This document shows, piece after piece, positions 33,007 through 41,339 of a stretch of 64,000 nt of DNA. Positions within the stretch are counted from its first letter, which is position 1. Each line of letters opens with the position of its first letter. Position numbers and translations under genes: made by a program. The stretch is taken from positions 2,480,001 through 2,544,000 of the forward strand of contig NZ_JAFBCU010000001.1 in assembly GCF_016907875.1 (NCBI RefSeq), given 5' to 3'. The notes under the pieces are model-generated. The model did no database searches. It was not told where the DNA came from and saw nothing but the letters and a program-made list of their open reading frames with translations. Origin of the DNA: Arthrobacter roseus (GTDB lineage: Bacteria; Actinomycetota; Actinomycetes; Actinomycetales; Micrococcaceae).

Positions 33007-33925
33007 ATCGAATCCTCGGGTCCAGCCACGCGTACAGCAGATCCACCAGCAGGTTAGCCAGCACGAAAATCAGGATCAACACTGTGACAATGGAGACGAC
33101 CACGGGGGCCTCGCCATTGAGTACCGCGCGGTACAGGGTGTTGCCAACACCGTTGACATTGAAAATACCTTCGGTGACGATTGCCCCGCCCATAAGGGCG
33201 CCTAGATCGGCACCGAGAAAAGTAGCCACCGGAATCATGGAGTTCCGCATGACATGCACGCCGATGACGCGCCGTCGACTCAGTCCCTTGGCCGTTGCCG
33301 TGCGGACGTAGTCAGCACTCGCGTTCTCGATCACTGCGGTACGGGTCAGCCGGAGCACATAGGCGAACGACACAAGGCCTAGAACCAGAGCCGGCAAGAT
33401 GAGCTCCGTAAAGGAGGCATCGCCGCTAACCGTGGGGTTAGTCCATTCGAGTTTGACTCCGAAGAGGAACTGCATCAGGAAGCCAAGAACAAAGATGGGG
33501 ACAGCGATGACGACCAGTGAGACCACCAACATGGTGGAATCGAAGAGCTTCCCCTTCTTCAAGCCAGCGAAGAGCCCCACAATGATTCCAAAGACTGCTT
33601 CGAAGACCAGTGCCATGACAGCCAACCGGGCCGTTGTTGGGAAAACGTTCGCAATGATCTCGGAGATGGGACGTCCAGCGAAGTTCGTGCCGAGATCAAA
33701 GGTCATCAGACCCTTGAGATAGAGGAAATACTGGACCCAGAAGGGCTGGTCCAGGTTGTACTGCTCGCGCAGTGCCGCCTCAGTGGCGGGAGTGCAGCCC
33801 TTTTCACCGCAGATGGCGGCAGTGGCATCGCCGGGGAGACTGAAGACCAGGAAATAGATGAGCAGCGTGGCACCCAGGAATACGGGGATCATCTGCAGGA
33901 TACGGCGGACAAGATACCAGCCCAT
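32999..33925 (-). CDS. Peptide ABC transporter permease, DppB/OppB type (system A)
   Basis: 308 aa, six membrane helices. The canonical start MGWYLVRRILQMIPVFLGATLL lies at ATG 33925 behind GGTGGGG. An in-frame ATG at 34009 would add 28 residues, but it directly abuts the hairpin 34010-34051 and has no ribosome site. The EAA loop is SADYVRTATAKGLSRRRVIGVHVMRNSMIP. It pairs with the OppC-type permease to form the membrane channel. Confidence 0.9.
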   Translation of the reverse strand: MGWYLVRRILQMIPVFLGATLLIYFLVFSLPGDATAAICGEKGCTPATEAALREQYNLDQPFWVQYFLYLKGLMTFDLGTNFAGRPISEIIANVFPTTARLAVMALVFEAVFGIIVGLFAGLKKGKLFDSTMLVVSLVVIAVPIFVLGFLMQFLFGVKLEWTNPTVSGDASFTELILPALVLGLVSFAYVLRLTRTAVIENASADYVRTATAKGLSRRRVIGVHVMRNSMIPVATFLGADLGALMGGAIVTEGIFNVNGVGNTLYRAVLNGEAPVVVSIVTVLILIFVLANLLVDLLYAWLDPRIRYA

Positions 33926-34009
33926 CAGGCCCCACCTGCCGTCATGTTGCGCGTTCGGACGAAACGCATAGTAAATATCATCAGAGTTTAACCTCTTTGT
34001 CGTGGGCAT

Positions 34010-34051
34010 GCATACGGGGGTCCGCCCCTGTAGGGACGGACCCCCGTATGC
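34010..34051 (-). terminator. Hairpin after system A binding protein
   Basis: 15 bp arms GCATACGGGGGTCCG (34010-34024) and its complement (34037-34051). It lies 9 nt after the binding-protein stop, inside the operon. It probably limits readthrough to the permeases. Confidence 0.75.
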
Positions 34052-34059
34052 CTATGGAC

Positions 34060-35694
34060 TTACTTGCCGGTGATGGCGTAGTAAAGCGGAACGCCGTTCC
34101 AACCGAACTCAACGTTGGTCACGTTGTTGCTCCAACCACCCTGGGCTACCTGGTACCAGAGCGGAATGGCAGGCAGATCTTCCAGCAACATTTCCTGGGC
34201 CTTGTTCATGGCCTCGTTGCCCTCTTCGACTGAAGCTGCCGCCAAACCGTCACTGATGGCCTGATCAAACTTCTCGTTGGTGTAGCGAGCATCGTTGGAA
34301 CCAGCACCCGTGGTGTAGATCGGGCCAAGGAAGTTGGCCAGCGACGGGTAGTCTGCCTGCCAACCTGCCCGGATGGCACCTGTCAGTTCACCATCGGTGG
34401 CGATGGTACGCACTTCCTTGAAGGTTGCGTACGGCTTACCACTGATCTCGATACCGAGCTCGTTCTTGATGCTGTTGACCACTGCTTGAACCCAGGTCTT
34501 GTGATCTCCCTTGTCCGCGTTGTAAGCAATGGTCAGCGGCTCACTCTTATCGAACGGCTCGAGCTTTTCTGCCTTCTCCCACAGCTCTTTGGCCTTCTCG
34601 GGGTTGAACTCAAGGTTCTCGCTGCCCGGGAGGTTATCGGAGTATCCGTCAAGGACCGGAGCGGTGAATTCCTTGGCTGGCGTGCGACCGCTGTTGAAGA
34701 TCACTTTGGTGATCTCATCGCGGTTGATCGCCATAGAAATCGCTTGGCGACGAAGCTGGCCTGCCTCGCCGTCCCAGTTCTTCAAGTAGTACGGGATGGC
34801 GATGGTCTGGTTGCCCGCGTACGGTGACTCGATCCAGCGATCGTCGAGGTCATTCTTGAAGTTCTGGATGTCTGAGGTAGGGATGGTCTGAAGGACGTCC
34901 AGGTTGTCAGAAATCAGGTCCTGATAGGCCGTGGTGTCATTTTGGTACATCTTGAACGTCACACCAGCGTTCTGAGCCTTCTGAGGACCTTCGTAATCCT
35001 CGTTGGGCACCAGCTTGATCTCCTGGTTGTGCTGCCACGCACCTTCGCCGTCGAACTTGTACGGTCCGTTACCAACCGGGTTCTCACCGAATTTTTCGGG
35101 ATTTTCCAAAGCCTCAGCAGGCATGGGGAAGAACGCGCTATAGCCAAGGCGAAGCGGGAAGTCAGACTCCGGCTGGCGGAGCTTGACGGTGAACGTCTGG
35201 TCGTCAACGACCTTCAGGCCCGACATCTCTTCTACCTTGGAGCCTTCTGCGGCCGCTTCATCGTAGCCCTCGATGCTCTCGAAGAAGTAGCTGCTCAGCT
35301 GTGCATTCTTGGCGGCGGCGCCATAGTTCCACGCATCAACGAAAGAGCTCGCCGTTACAGGATCACCGTTGGTGAAGGTCTTGCCTTCCTTCAGCTTGAT
35401 CGTGTAGTTCTGGGAATCTTCGGTTTCGATGGATTCCGCCATCTCGTTCTGGGACTTGCCCTCAGCGTCGTAGCTGATCAGACCAGCAAAAACGAGATCT
35501 AGAACTTTACCGCCGCCCACCTCATTGGTGTTGGTAGGGATCAACGGCTGCTGGGGTTCCGAACCATCCACGACGATGACGCGGCTGGTGTCGCCCTGCG
35601 ACTCGGTGGAGTTATCTCCCCCACCACATGCGCTCAGCGCCAGTGCAGCGATCGCTGCGACTCCGAGCATTTTGGAAGTGCGCGAGTAACGCAT
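34060..35694 (-). CDS. Peptide ABC transporter binding lipoprotein (system A)
   Basis: 544 aa family 5 solute-binding protein. The signal peptide ends in the lipobox LSAC (Cys about residue 23). The peptide-binding domain follows; AIPYYLKNWDGEAGQLRRQAISMAINRDEI is the typical segment. AAGGAGG lies 6 nt before ATG 35694; the same leader (AGGAGGCGGAATGCG) stands before the system B paralogue at 43115. It heads the system A operon. The ligand is probably oligopeptides, but the class also takes other compounds. Confidence 0.92.
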   Translation of the reverse strand: MRYSRTSKMLGVAAIAALALSACGGGDNSTESQGDTSRVIVVDGSEPQQPLIPTNTNEVGGGKVLDLVFAGLISYDAEGKSQNEMAESIETEDSQNYTIKLKEGKTFTNGDPVTASSFVDAWNYGAAAKNAQLSSYFFESIEGYDEAAAEGSKVEEMSGLKVVDDQTFTVKLRQPESDFPLRLGYSAFFPMPAEALENPEKFGENPVGNGPYKFDGEGAWQHNQEIKLVPNEDYEGPQKAQNAGVTFKMYQNDTTAYQDLISDNLDVLQTIPTSDIQNFKNDLDDRWIESPYAGNQTIAIPYYLKNWDGEAGQLRRQAISMAINRDEITKVIFNSGRTPAKEFTAPVLDGYSDNLPGSENLEFNPEKAKELWEKAEKLEPFDKSEPLTIAYNADKGDHKTWVQAVVNSIKNELGIEISGKPYATFKEVRTIATDGELTGAIRAGWQADYPSLANFLGPIYTTGAGSNDARYTNEKFDQAISDGLAAASVEEGNEAMNKAQEMLLEDLPAIPLWYQVAQGGWSNNVTNVEFGWNGVPLYYAITGK

Positions 35695-35851
35695 TCCGCC
35701 TCCTTGGTTTACGTATGGCGCCAAGGAACTGTCCGAGGCGGACCAATCGATTTTGATGATGTATGAGTTGATTCACACGACGTACAGCTTAGGGCAAAAA
35801 ACCGGTGTTGCTGACATCACGTTGTTGAATCGATCACGCTGCCACCGCGGT

Positions 35852-35870
35852 GCCGGAGGTTCACTCCGGC
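35852..35870 (-). terminator. Hairpin after system B ATPase
   Basis: GCCGGAG (35852-35858) and CTCCGGC (35864-35870), with a 5 nt loop. A GCCACCG/CGGCGGC outer stem is possible. It lies 18 nt after the stop of the ATPase gene and before the system A promoter. Confidence 0.55.
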
Positions 35871-35887
35871 TCGGCGGCAAAGTTTAG

Positions 35888-37717
35888 TTATTCCCCTACG
35901 GAAGCGAGAAGCCTGGCGCGGAGCTCACGGCGTTCTTTCTGCTTCTGTGGATCCGGCAGAGGCACGGCTGCGAGCAGCCGTTGTGTGTACGGGTCCTGAG
36001 GTCTACGAAGAATGTTGTCCCGCGAGCCCTGCTCAACGATCCGGCCCCGACGCATCACGCAAATATGGTCAGAGACGACATCGACAACTGCGAGGTCGTG
36101 GGTGACAAAAAGAGCGGCGAAACCCAATTCTTTCTGTAGTTCCTGAAACAGTTCAAGCACCGTTGCCTGAACGGAAACATCCAACGCCGATGTCGGCTCA
36201 TCGGCCACCATCAACTTGGGTTTCAGGGACAGCGCGCGCGCAATTCCGACTCTCTGCTTCTGGCCACCGGAGAGCTCATGCGGATAACGGTTGCGGTAAG
36301 CCCGAGGCAACTGCACCTGGTCCAACAACTCTTCGATACGTTTTTGAAGTTGGGCGCCCCGGGCTTCCTTAGCCAAGAACATAGGCTCGCCGATGCTTTC
36401 ACCGATGGGTAGGCGAGGGTTCAGAGATGACGACGGGTCTTGAAAAACCATGCCTACGTCTCTGCGGAGCGCGTGCATCTCCTTGGAGTTCCCCTTCATC
36501 CCGGCGATGTTCTTGCCGACCACTTTGAGCGTCCCCTCTGCAACAGGCAGAAGTCCGACAGCAGCGCGCCCAATGGTAGTCTTCCCTGAGCCGGATTCAC
36601 CGACCAGACCAACAACCTGTCCTGGGTACACCACGAGGTTTGCGCCTTCGACGGCGCGGAACGCTGGTACGCGGCCCTGCTTCGGATACTCGATGGAGAC
36701 ATTGCTCAGTTCGAGAACTGGCTCACCGGAATACTTCTCCTCCTGGTTGGCCTTGACGCCCGCCAATACTGCCTGCTCGCGTCGTTCGAGTTCAGCCTTA
36801 CTGACTCCCTCGATTTCGGTGTGAGCCGCTGCGGCTAGAGCGGCGCTGATATCCACGCCTCCGTCTTCGCCACGACCACCGAGGTGCGGGACTGCCGCAA
36901 GCAGGGCCCGCGTATATTCGTGCCGAGGGTTGTGGAAGACCTCCTCTGCAGTTCCACTCTCCACGATCCGGCCCTGACGCATGACGGCTATCCGGTCTGC
37001 GAGGTCTGCGACGACGCCCATGTCGTGGGTGATGAGGACGATGGCACTGTTCAGCTTGTTCTTCAGGTTACGGATCAGATCCAGGATTTCGGCCTGAACC
37101 GTGACATCGAGTGCAGTAGTAGGCTCATCAGCCAGCAGCAACTTCGGGTCACACGAGAGCGATTGCGCAATCATGGCGCGCTGGCGCTGCCCCCCGGACA
37201 GCTGGTGAGGGTAGGACTTGAACGCCTTATCTGGGTCTGGAAGTTCAACCAGTTCCAGCATTTTTAGGGCGCGCTGTTTGGCTTCATCCGGAGAAATCTC
37301 ATTGTGAAGGCGAAGGGTCTCGATGATCTGAAAGCCGACGGTATACACCGGGTTAAGTGCCGTCATCGGTTCTTGGAAGATCACAGCTACGTCATTACCT
37401 CGGATCTGACGCAATTTTGCCGGAGACAGCTCAAGAACGGATTTTCCATTGAGCATGACCGTGCCGGTGACGCGTGCGTTGGACGGCAACAACCCGAGGA
37501 GCGCCATAGAGCTGGCGCTTTTACCCGAACCGGACTCGCCGACGATCGCCAGCACCTCACCCGCGTTGACGTAATAGTTGAGATCGATCGCTGCGGGCAC
37601 CCATTCTTTCTCGACGCCGAAGTCCACGCACAGGTTTTCCACCTGAAGCACGGGGCCGCCCTTGGACCCACGCCTGGTGGGCGGGTTGTCTGAATTTTCG
37701 ATGACTCCATCAGTCAT
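35888..37717 (-). CDS. Peptide ABC transporter, fused double ATPase (system B)
   Basis: 609 aa, two ABC domains in one chain. Domain 1 has GESGSGKSA and [15 protein letters not shown]; note Ala instead of Thr/Ser right after the Walker A Lys-Ser. Domain 2 from about residue 335 has GESGSGKTT and [15 protein letters not shown]. The linker between domains is about 60 residues, longer than in system A. ATG 37717 has GGAAAG upstream. It is cut off from its permease genes by a PH-domain gene on the opposite strand, so it needs its own promoter in the 92 bp gap. Confidence 0.93.
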   Translation of the reverse strand: MTDGVIENSDNPPTRRGSKGGPVLQVENLCVDFGVEKEWVPAAIDLNYYVNAGEVLAIVGESGSGKSASSMALLGLLPSNARVTGTVMLNGKSVLELSPAKLRQIRGNDVAVIFQEPMTALNPVYTVGFQIIETLRLHNEISPDEAKQRALKMLELVELPDPDKAFKSYPHQLSGGQRQRAMIAQSLSCDPKLLLADEPTTALDVTVQAEILDLIRNLKNKLNSAIVLITHDMGVVADLADRIAVMRQGRIVESGTAEEVFHNPRHEYTRALLAAVPHLGGRGEDGGVDISAALAAAAHTEIEGVSKAELERREQAVLAGVKANQEEKYSGEPVLELSNVSIEYPKQGRVPAFRAVEGANLVVYPGQVVGLVGESGSGKTTIGRAAVGLLPVAEGTLKVVGKNIAGMKGNSKEMHALRRDVGMVFQDPSSSLNPRLPIGESIGEPMFLAKEARGAQLQKRIEELLDQVQLPRAYRNRYPHELSGGQKQRVGIARALSLKPKLMVADEPTSALDVSVQATVLELFQELQKELGFAALFVTHDLAVVDVVSDHICVMRRGRIVEQGSRDNILRRPQDPYTQRLLAAVPLPDPQKQKERRELRARLLASVGE

Positions 37718-37809
37718 GACTACTACTTTCCTTCCGACCGGACCAGATGCTGCCGGGGTTTTCCGGGATTGATTTCAGCGCTGGCACGGAATCCTGAAAC
37801 TATGGGGTT

Positions 37810-38445
37810 ATGACAAACCCACAAAATATGGTCAGCGCCGATGTGTTTCGACCCCGTACGTCCATCTGGTTCACCGGGCTGGCACTTGTGCTGGTTGTCA
37901 TTGGCTTGATTTCTTCGATCGTTAGATACGGCGCCGTGACCGGCGTTGCCGGCTCCTGGCCGCTGATTGTCTGTGCATTCCTTGCGTGGTGGCTCTTCTG
38001 GTACCCGCGCATTGAAGTGTCCTCGACTGCTGTGACCATTCACAATCCGCTGCAGGTGATTGACGTCCCGTGGGAAGCGCTCATCGACGTGGATACCCGC
38101 TACGCCTTGAAGCTCGTGACACCTACTGGTCGCTACACTGCGTGGGCCGCGCCTGCTCCGGGGATCTTTGGCACCCACCGTGGCCGAACAGAGCATGTGC
38201 AGGGCTTGCCCGCCTCCACGTACGGACCGGCACAGTCCATCAGGCCCGGAGACCTGAAGAACACAGATTCCGGCGCTGCCGCATACCTTGTCCGTTCGCG
38301 CTGGGAAGCTATGGCAAACGCCGGCACCATTGACATTGACGCCACGGAACAAGCCAAGGTGAGCAAAAAGTCCAATCTTCTGCTGACCGTGGTTTTTGTG
38401 GTCCTGATAGTTGCCGGGCTCACCGTAGCGCCGCTGTTCTACTAG
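37810..38445 (+). CDS. PH-domain-like membrane protein
   Basis: 211 aa. Two membrane helices near residues 22-40 and 47-66 are followed by a bacterial PH-like beta domain (PRIEVSSTAVTIHNPLQVIDVPWEALIDVDTRYALKLVT), and a third helix closes the chain (LLLTVVFVVLIVAGLTVAPLFY). The function is unknown. It is the only plus-strand gene inside the 13 kb minus-strand transporter block, and lies between the system B permeases and their ATPase. A perfect 12 bp hairpin follows it. Confidence 0.8.
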   Translation: MTNPQNMVSADVFRPRTSIWFTGLALVLVVIGLISSIVRYGAVTGVAGSWPLIVCAFLAWWLFWYPRIEVSSTAVTIHNPLQVIDVPWEALIDVDTRYALKLVTPTGRYTAWAAPAPGIFGTHRGRTEHVQGLPASTYGPAQSIRPGDLKNTDSGAAAYLVRSRWEAMANAGTIDIDATEQAKVSKKSNLLLTVVFVVLIVAGLTVAPLFY

Positions 38446-38519
38446 GAGCTCTCCTCCCAGAAAACTGCATTGGCCCCCCGCAATCCACCCCGCCGCAGCC
38501 AAGAACAACACGCGGTAGC

Positions 38520-38548
38520 CTCCCGCACTGAGTTCTTCAGTGCGGGAG
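38520..38548. terminator. Hairpin between PH-domain gene and system B permease
   Basis: CTCCCGCACTGA (38520-38531) and its complement (38537-38548), loop GTTCT. It is placed between convergent stops and should act on both. Confidence 0.75.
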
Positions 38549-38579
38549 ATACCCAGCGTTGCTTCCAGAAGACGATTCA

Positions 38580-39611
38580 CTACGCCTCCGAAGCCATTTT
38601 CTTTGCCTTCTTTGCATTGAACTTCTTCTGCCGGGGGTCAAAAGCATCGCGCAGACCATCACCAATGAAGTTGATGGACAAACAGATCACCACGATGAAG
38701 AGACCCGGGAACCAGAACAGCCACGGACGCGTCTGGAACGCCTCCTGATTATCACTGATCAGCTTGCCGAGCGAGGTATCCGGGGCCTGCACACCGAAGC
38801 CAATGTAGCTCAGCGCAGTCTCGATGAGGATGGCCGCCGCCATAAGCAGCGTGGTGTTCACGATGATGACGCCCACAGCATTTGGCAGGATGTGCTTGAA
38901 GATAATGCGGTTATTGGATGCACCGGCAATCTTCGCCGCATCGACGAATTCACGCTCGCGCAGCGAAAGGAACTCACCACGGACCAGACGCGCCATACCC
39001 GTCCACGCAATCAGCCCGATGAGCACTCCGAGGAATAGCACTCCCAACCCGCGGTCGAAGTACCTGTTGGCAATGCTTCCGAGGACCGCTGCGAGAACGA
39101 TAACCGGGATGATGATGATGACGTCAGTCAACCGCATCAGAACAGCCTCAACCATGCCGCGGAAGTATCCCGATACAGCGCCGACAACAACGCCGATAAC
39201 GGTGGCGATGATGCCGATGATGAACATGATCACGAGCGAGTTCTGAGCTCCGCGCATGGTCATCGCGAAAACATCGCGGCCAATGGTGTCCTGGCCGAAG
39301 GGATGATCTCCCCAATTGAAAATGTGCTGAAATGTTGGCTGGCCGTTGTTGATAAGTGTCATTGGCTCCGTGTGGCTGTATTTCCACCAACCAGGAACTC
39401 CCAGGAAGCCCATCGATGAGAACGCCAGCAAGACGATCAGCACGAACACAACCAGCGAAATGATGGCGGCGACGTTGTCAAGGAAACGCTTACGAACAAG
39501 CTGAGCCTGCGACAGGCCTTTTGTTGTGTCAGGGACTTCCAGTGACTTACTTTCCCTGGGATCAGGGCCCGGATCGGTGCGTGGCGTGTCCGGCGGATTC
39601 TGAATTGTCAT
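38580..39611 (-). CDS. Peptide ABC transporter permease, DppC/OppC type (system B)
   Basis: 343 aa, six membrane helices. It has the outer loop WGDHPFGQDTIGRDVFAMTMRGAQ typical of OppC and the EAA loop RERE FVDAAKIAGASNNRIIFKHILPNA. The C-terminus has the family ending GDGLRDAFDPRQKK. The ATG at 39611 overlaps the upstream permease by 4 nt. It is the last minus-strand gene before the hairpin at 38520-38548, so the system B transcript ends here and does not reach its ATPase. Confidence 0.93.
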   Translation of the reverse strand: MTIQNPPDTPRTDPGPDPRESKSLEVPDTTKGLSQAQLVRKRFLDNVAAIISLVVFVLIVLLAFSSMGFLGVPGWWKYSHTEPMTLINNGQPTFQHIFNWGDHPFGQDTIGRDVFAMTMRGAQNSLVIMFIIGIIATVIGVVVGAVSGYFRGMVEAVLMRLTDVIIIIPVIVLAAVLGSIANRYFDRGLGVLFLGVLIGLIAWTGMARLVRGEFLSLREREFVDAAKIAGASNNRIIFKHILPNAVGVIIVNTTLLMAAAILIETALSYIGFGVQAPDTSLGKLISDNQEAFQTRPWLFWFPGLFIVVICLSINFIGDGLRDAFDPRQKKFNAKKAKKMASEA

Positions 39612-41149
39612 GCTTTCACCCTTACGCGCGGATCGAGAGCGGAATAGGCGAGGTCAGCGATCAGGTTGAACACTAGCGCCAAAATGCCTGTAATCAGGAA
39701 GAATCCCATGATGGGATTCGGATCCACTCGGTTCAGGGCATTAATAAACAGAGCGCCCATGCCGCTAAAGGCAAAGACCTGCTCGGTGATAACCGCGCCG
39801 CCGATCAGCGCGCCGATATCAAAAGCTACGAGCGTTGCCAGGGGGATCAGTGCGTTGCGGAACGCGTGGCGCATAACAACAGTCCGCTCGGATAGACCCT
39901 TGGCCCGCGCTGTTCTGATGTAGTCCATGTTCATGATTTCGAGCATGGAGGAACGCGAGTAACGGCTGTAACCGGCCAATGATGCCAGCATGAGCGCGAT
40001 GGTGGGCAGCAGCAGGTGCGTGAAGTTGTCCAGACCGGCAATCCAAAAATCACCGTCGAGACCTGGAGTCGATGCACCCGTTGTTGCAATGGGCCTTCCA
40101 CGTACTCGTGAATTACTTGAGTACGCGGACCAGGTCACCAGGAAACGGTCCAGAACAATGAGACTACCAATCAAGAACGCCGCAATAGCACCAGCCCGCA
40201 TGCTCTGTCCGCGGTCGTAGCCGCCCATGAAGTAACCGACAATGCAACCTACGAGGATAGCTCCGGCTGCAAGGAGCACGATCATCAACGGTGTAGCCGC
40301 GGAAAGAAGCGGGTTGAGAGCGTAGTAGCAAATCAGCCCAATGGGGACCATCAGCAGCGCTGAGTAGAGTGCTCGGCGATTCTTGAGGCCTGAGGTCAGG
40401 CCGGTTACGGCGTAGGCAACACCGACGCCGAAGATGGCGATAAGGACGGGGCCAAGGCCTGGATCAACAAACCAGCCAGTCACATCCATGACGAACAGGA
40501 TGCCGAAGGCAACAACGAATCCGATGACCGCCGCCAAACCTTTTCGCTTCCACGATCCGCCTGCCAGAATGCCCCAGATGACCGCGCTGACCAGTCCTAT
40601 GACCAAGAGTGCGGATATCGGTATATGAGGTTCTGCCAAGAAGTCATTGAAGCCGATGGCGGCGTACTCCTTGAGCAACACCGCGAGCCAGAAGATTGGA
40701 AGGGAGAAGAACAGGAACGCCATGAACGTGACGCCGTAGTCCAGTCCGCTGTACTGACGGAGAGCCGTGATGATGCCGAGGGAAATACCCACGACGATGG
40801 CGAGAATTGTGGCGGCGGTGACCAGGGAGATCGTCTGCCCCATGGCGCGTGCCAGGGCTTCCGTCACTGGCTCACCCTGAATACTCTGGCCAAGGTCACA
40901 GGTACCCAGGAAAGGCACGACACACTTTGCTGCGCCTGAAAGCCAAATGAAGTATCGGATGGGCGGCGGTGTGTTCAGGTCGAGCAGCTCAACGCGGCTC
41001 TGGATGAGGGCTTCCTTGTTTGGTGTCCGTAGCTGGCGCAGGTCTGCCAGGGGGTCTCCCGACAGTGCTGTCAGGATGTAGACAATGAAGGAGGCACCAA
41101 ACAGGATGAGGACGGCGGTAATAAGGCGCCGAACAATGTAGGTAACCAT
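39608..41149 (-). CDS. Peptide ABC transporter permease, OppB type with large membrane insert (system B)
   Basis: 513 aa, about 200 residues longer than the usual OppB. The first part (MVTYIVRRLITAVLILFGASFIVYIL, DLGQSIQGEPV) and the last part (EAA loop NMDYIRTARAKGLSERTVVMRHAFRNALIP, ending YSALDPRVRVKA) are standard. Between them, about residues 180-345, lie some five additional hydrophobic segments. The insert is in frame and well formed, so it is not an assembly error. I chose ATG 41149; TTG 41161 is in frame. A similar long form may exist in relatives. Confidence 0.88.
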   Translation of the reverse strand: MVTYIVRRLITAVLILFGASFIVYILTALSGDPLADLRQLRTPNKEALIQSRVELLDLNTPPPIRYFIWLSGAAKCVVPFLGTCDLGQSIQGEPVTEALARAMGQTISLVTAATILAIVVGISLGIITALRQYSGLDYGVTFMAFLFFSLPIFWLAVLLKEYAAIGFNDFLAEPHIPISALLVIGLVSAVIWGILAGGSWKRKGLAAVIGFVVAFGILFVMDVTGWFVDPGLGPVLIAIFGVGVAYAVTGLTSGLKNRRALYSALLMVPIGLICYYALNPLLSAATPLMIVLLAAGAILVGCIVGYFMGGYDRGQSMRAGAIAAFLIGSLIVLDRFLVTWSAYSSNSRVRGRPIATTGASTPGLDGDFWIAGLDNFTHLLLPTIALMLASLAGYSRYSRSSMLEIMNMDYIRTARAKGLSERTVVMRHAFRNALIPLATLVAFDIGALIGGAVITEQVFAFSGMGALFINALNRVDPNPIMGFFLITGILALVFNLIADLAYSALDPRVRVKA

Positions 41150-41278
41150 AGTTGCTTTCAAGCCTCGAATGTTGGGGTCCGGGGGTCGCCCGTTGATATG
41201 CCAAGAGTGTAATCCAGCTCACCACTCGTGGGAATTTGGCAAGTGCCAATCACTTACGTTCGTTATTTTTTCACGCCA

Positions 41279-41314
41279 AAGGCGCCAAGACCACAGCTTC
41301 GGTCTTGGCGCCTT
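41279..41314 (-). terminator. Hairpin after system B binding protein
   Basis: 14 bp perfect arms AAGGCGCCAAGACC (41279-41292) and its complement (41301-41314), loop 8 nt. It lies 26 nt after the binding-protein stop and before the permease start. Confidence 0.8.
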
Positions 41315-41339
41315 CAGGCTGTGAAGGAACTGCGTTCCG

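Noticed and set aside
34009-34009. ATG 34009 as start of the system A OppB permease
   Set aside because: It directly abuts a 15 bp terminator hairpin without a ribosome site. ATG 33925 has GGTGGGG upstream and gives the normal family N-terminus.
37723-38580. 285-codon open frame on the minus strand over the PH-domain gene
   Set aside because: The plus-strand gene has coherent membrane helices and a PH-like domain. The antisense product is rich in Cys, His and Gly with no pattern.
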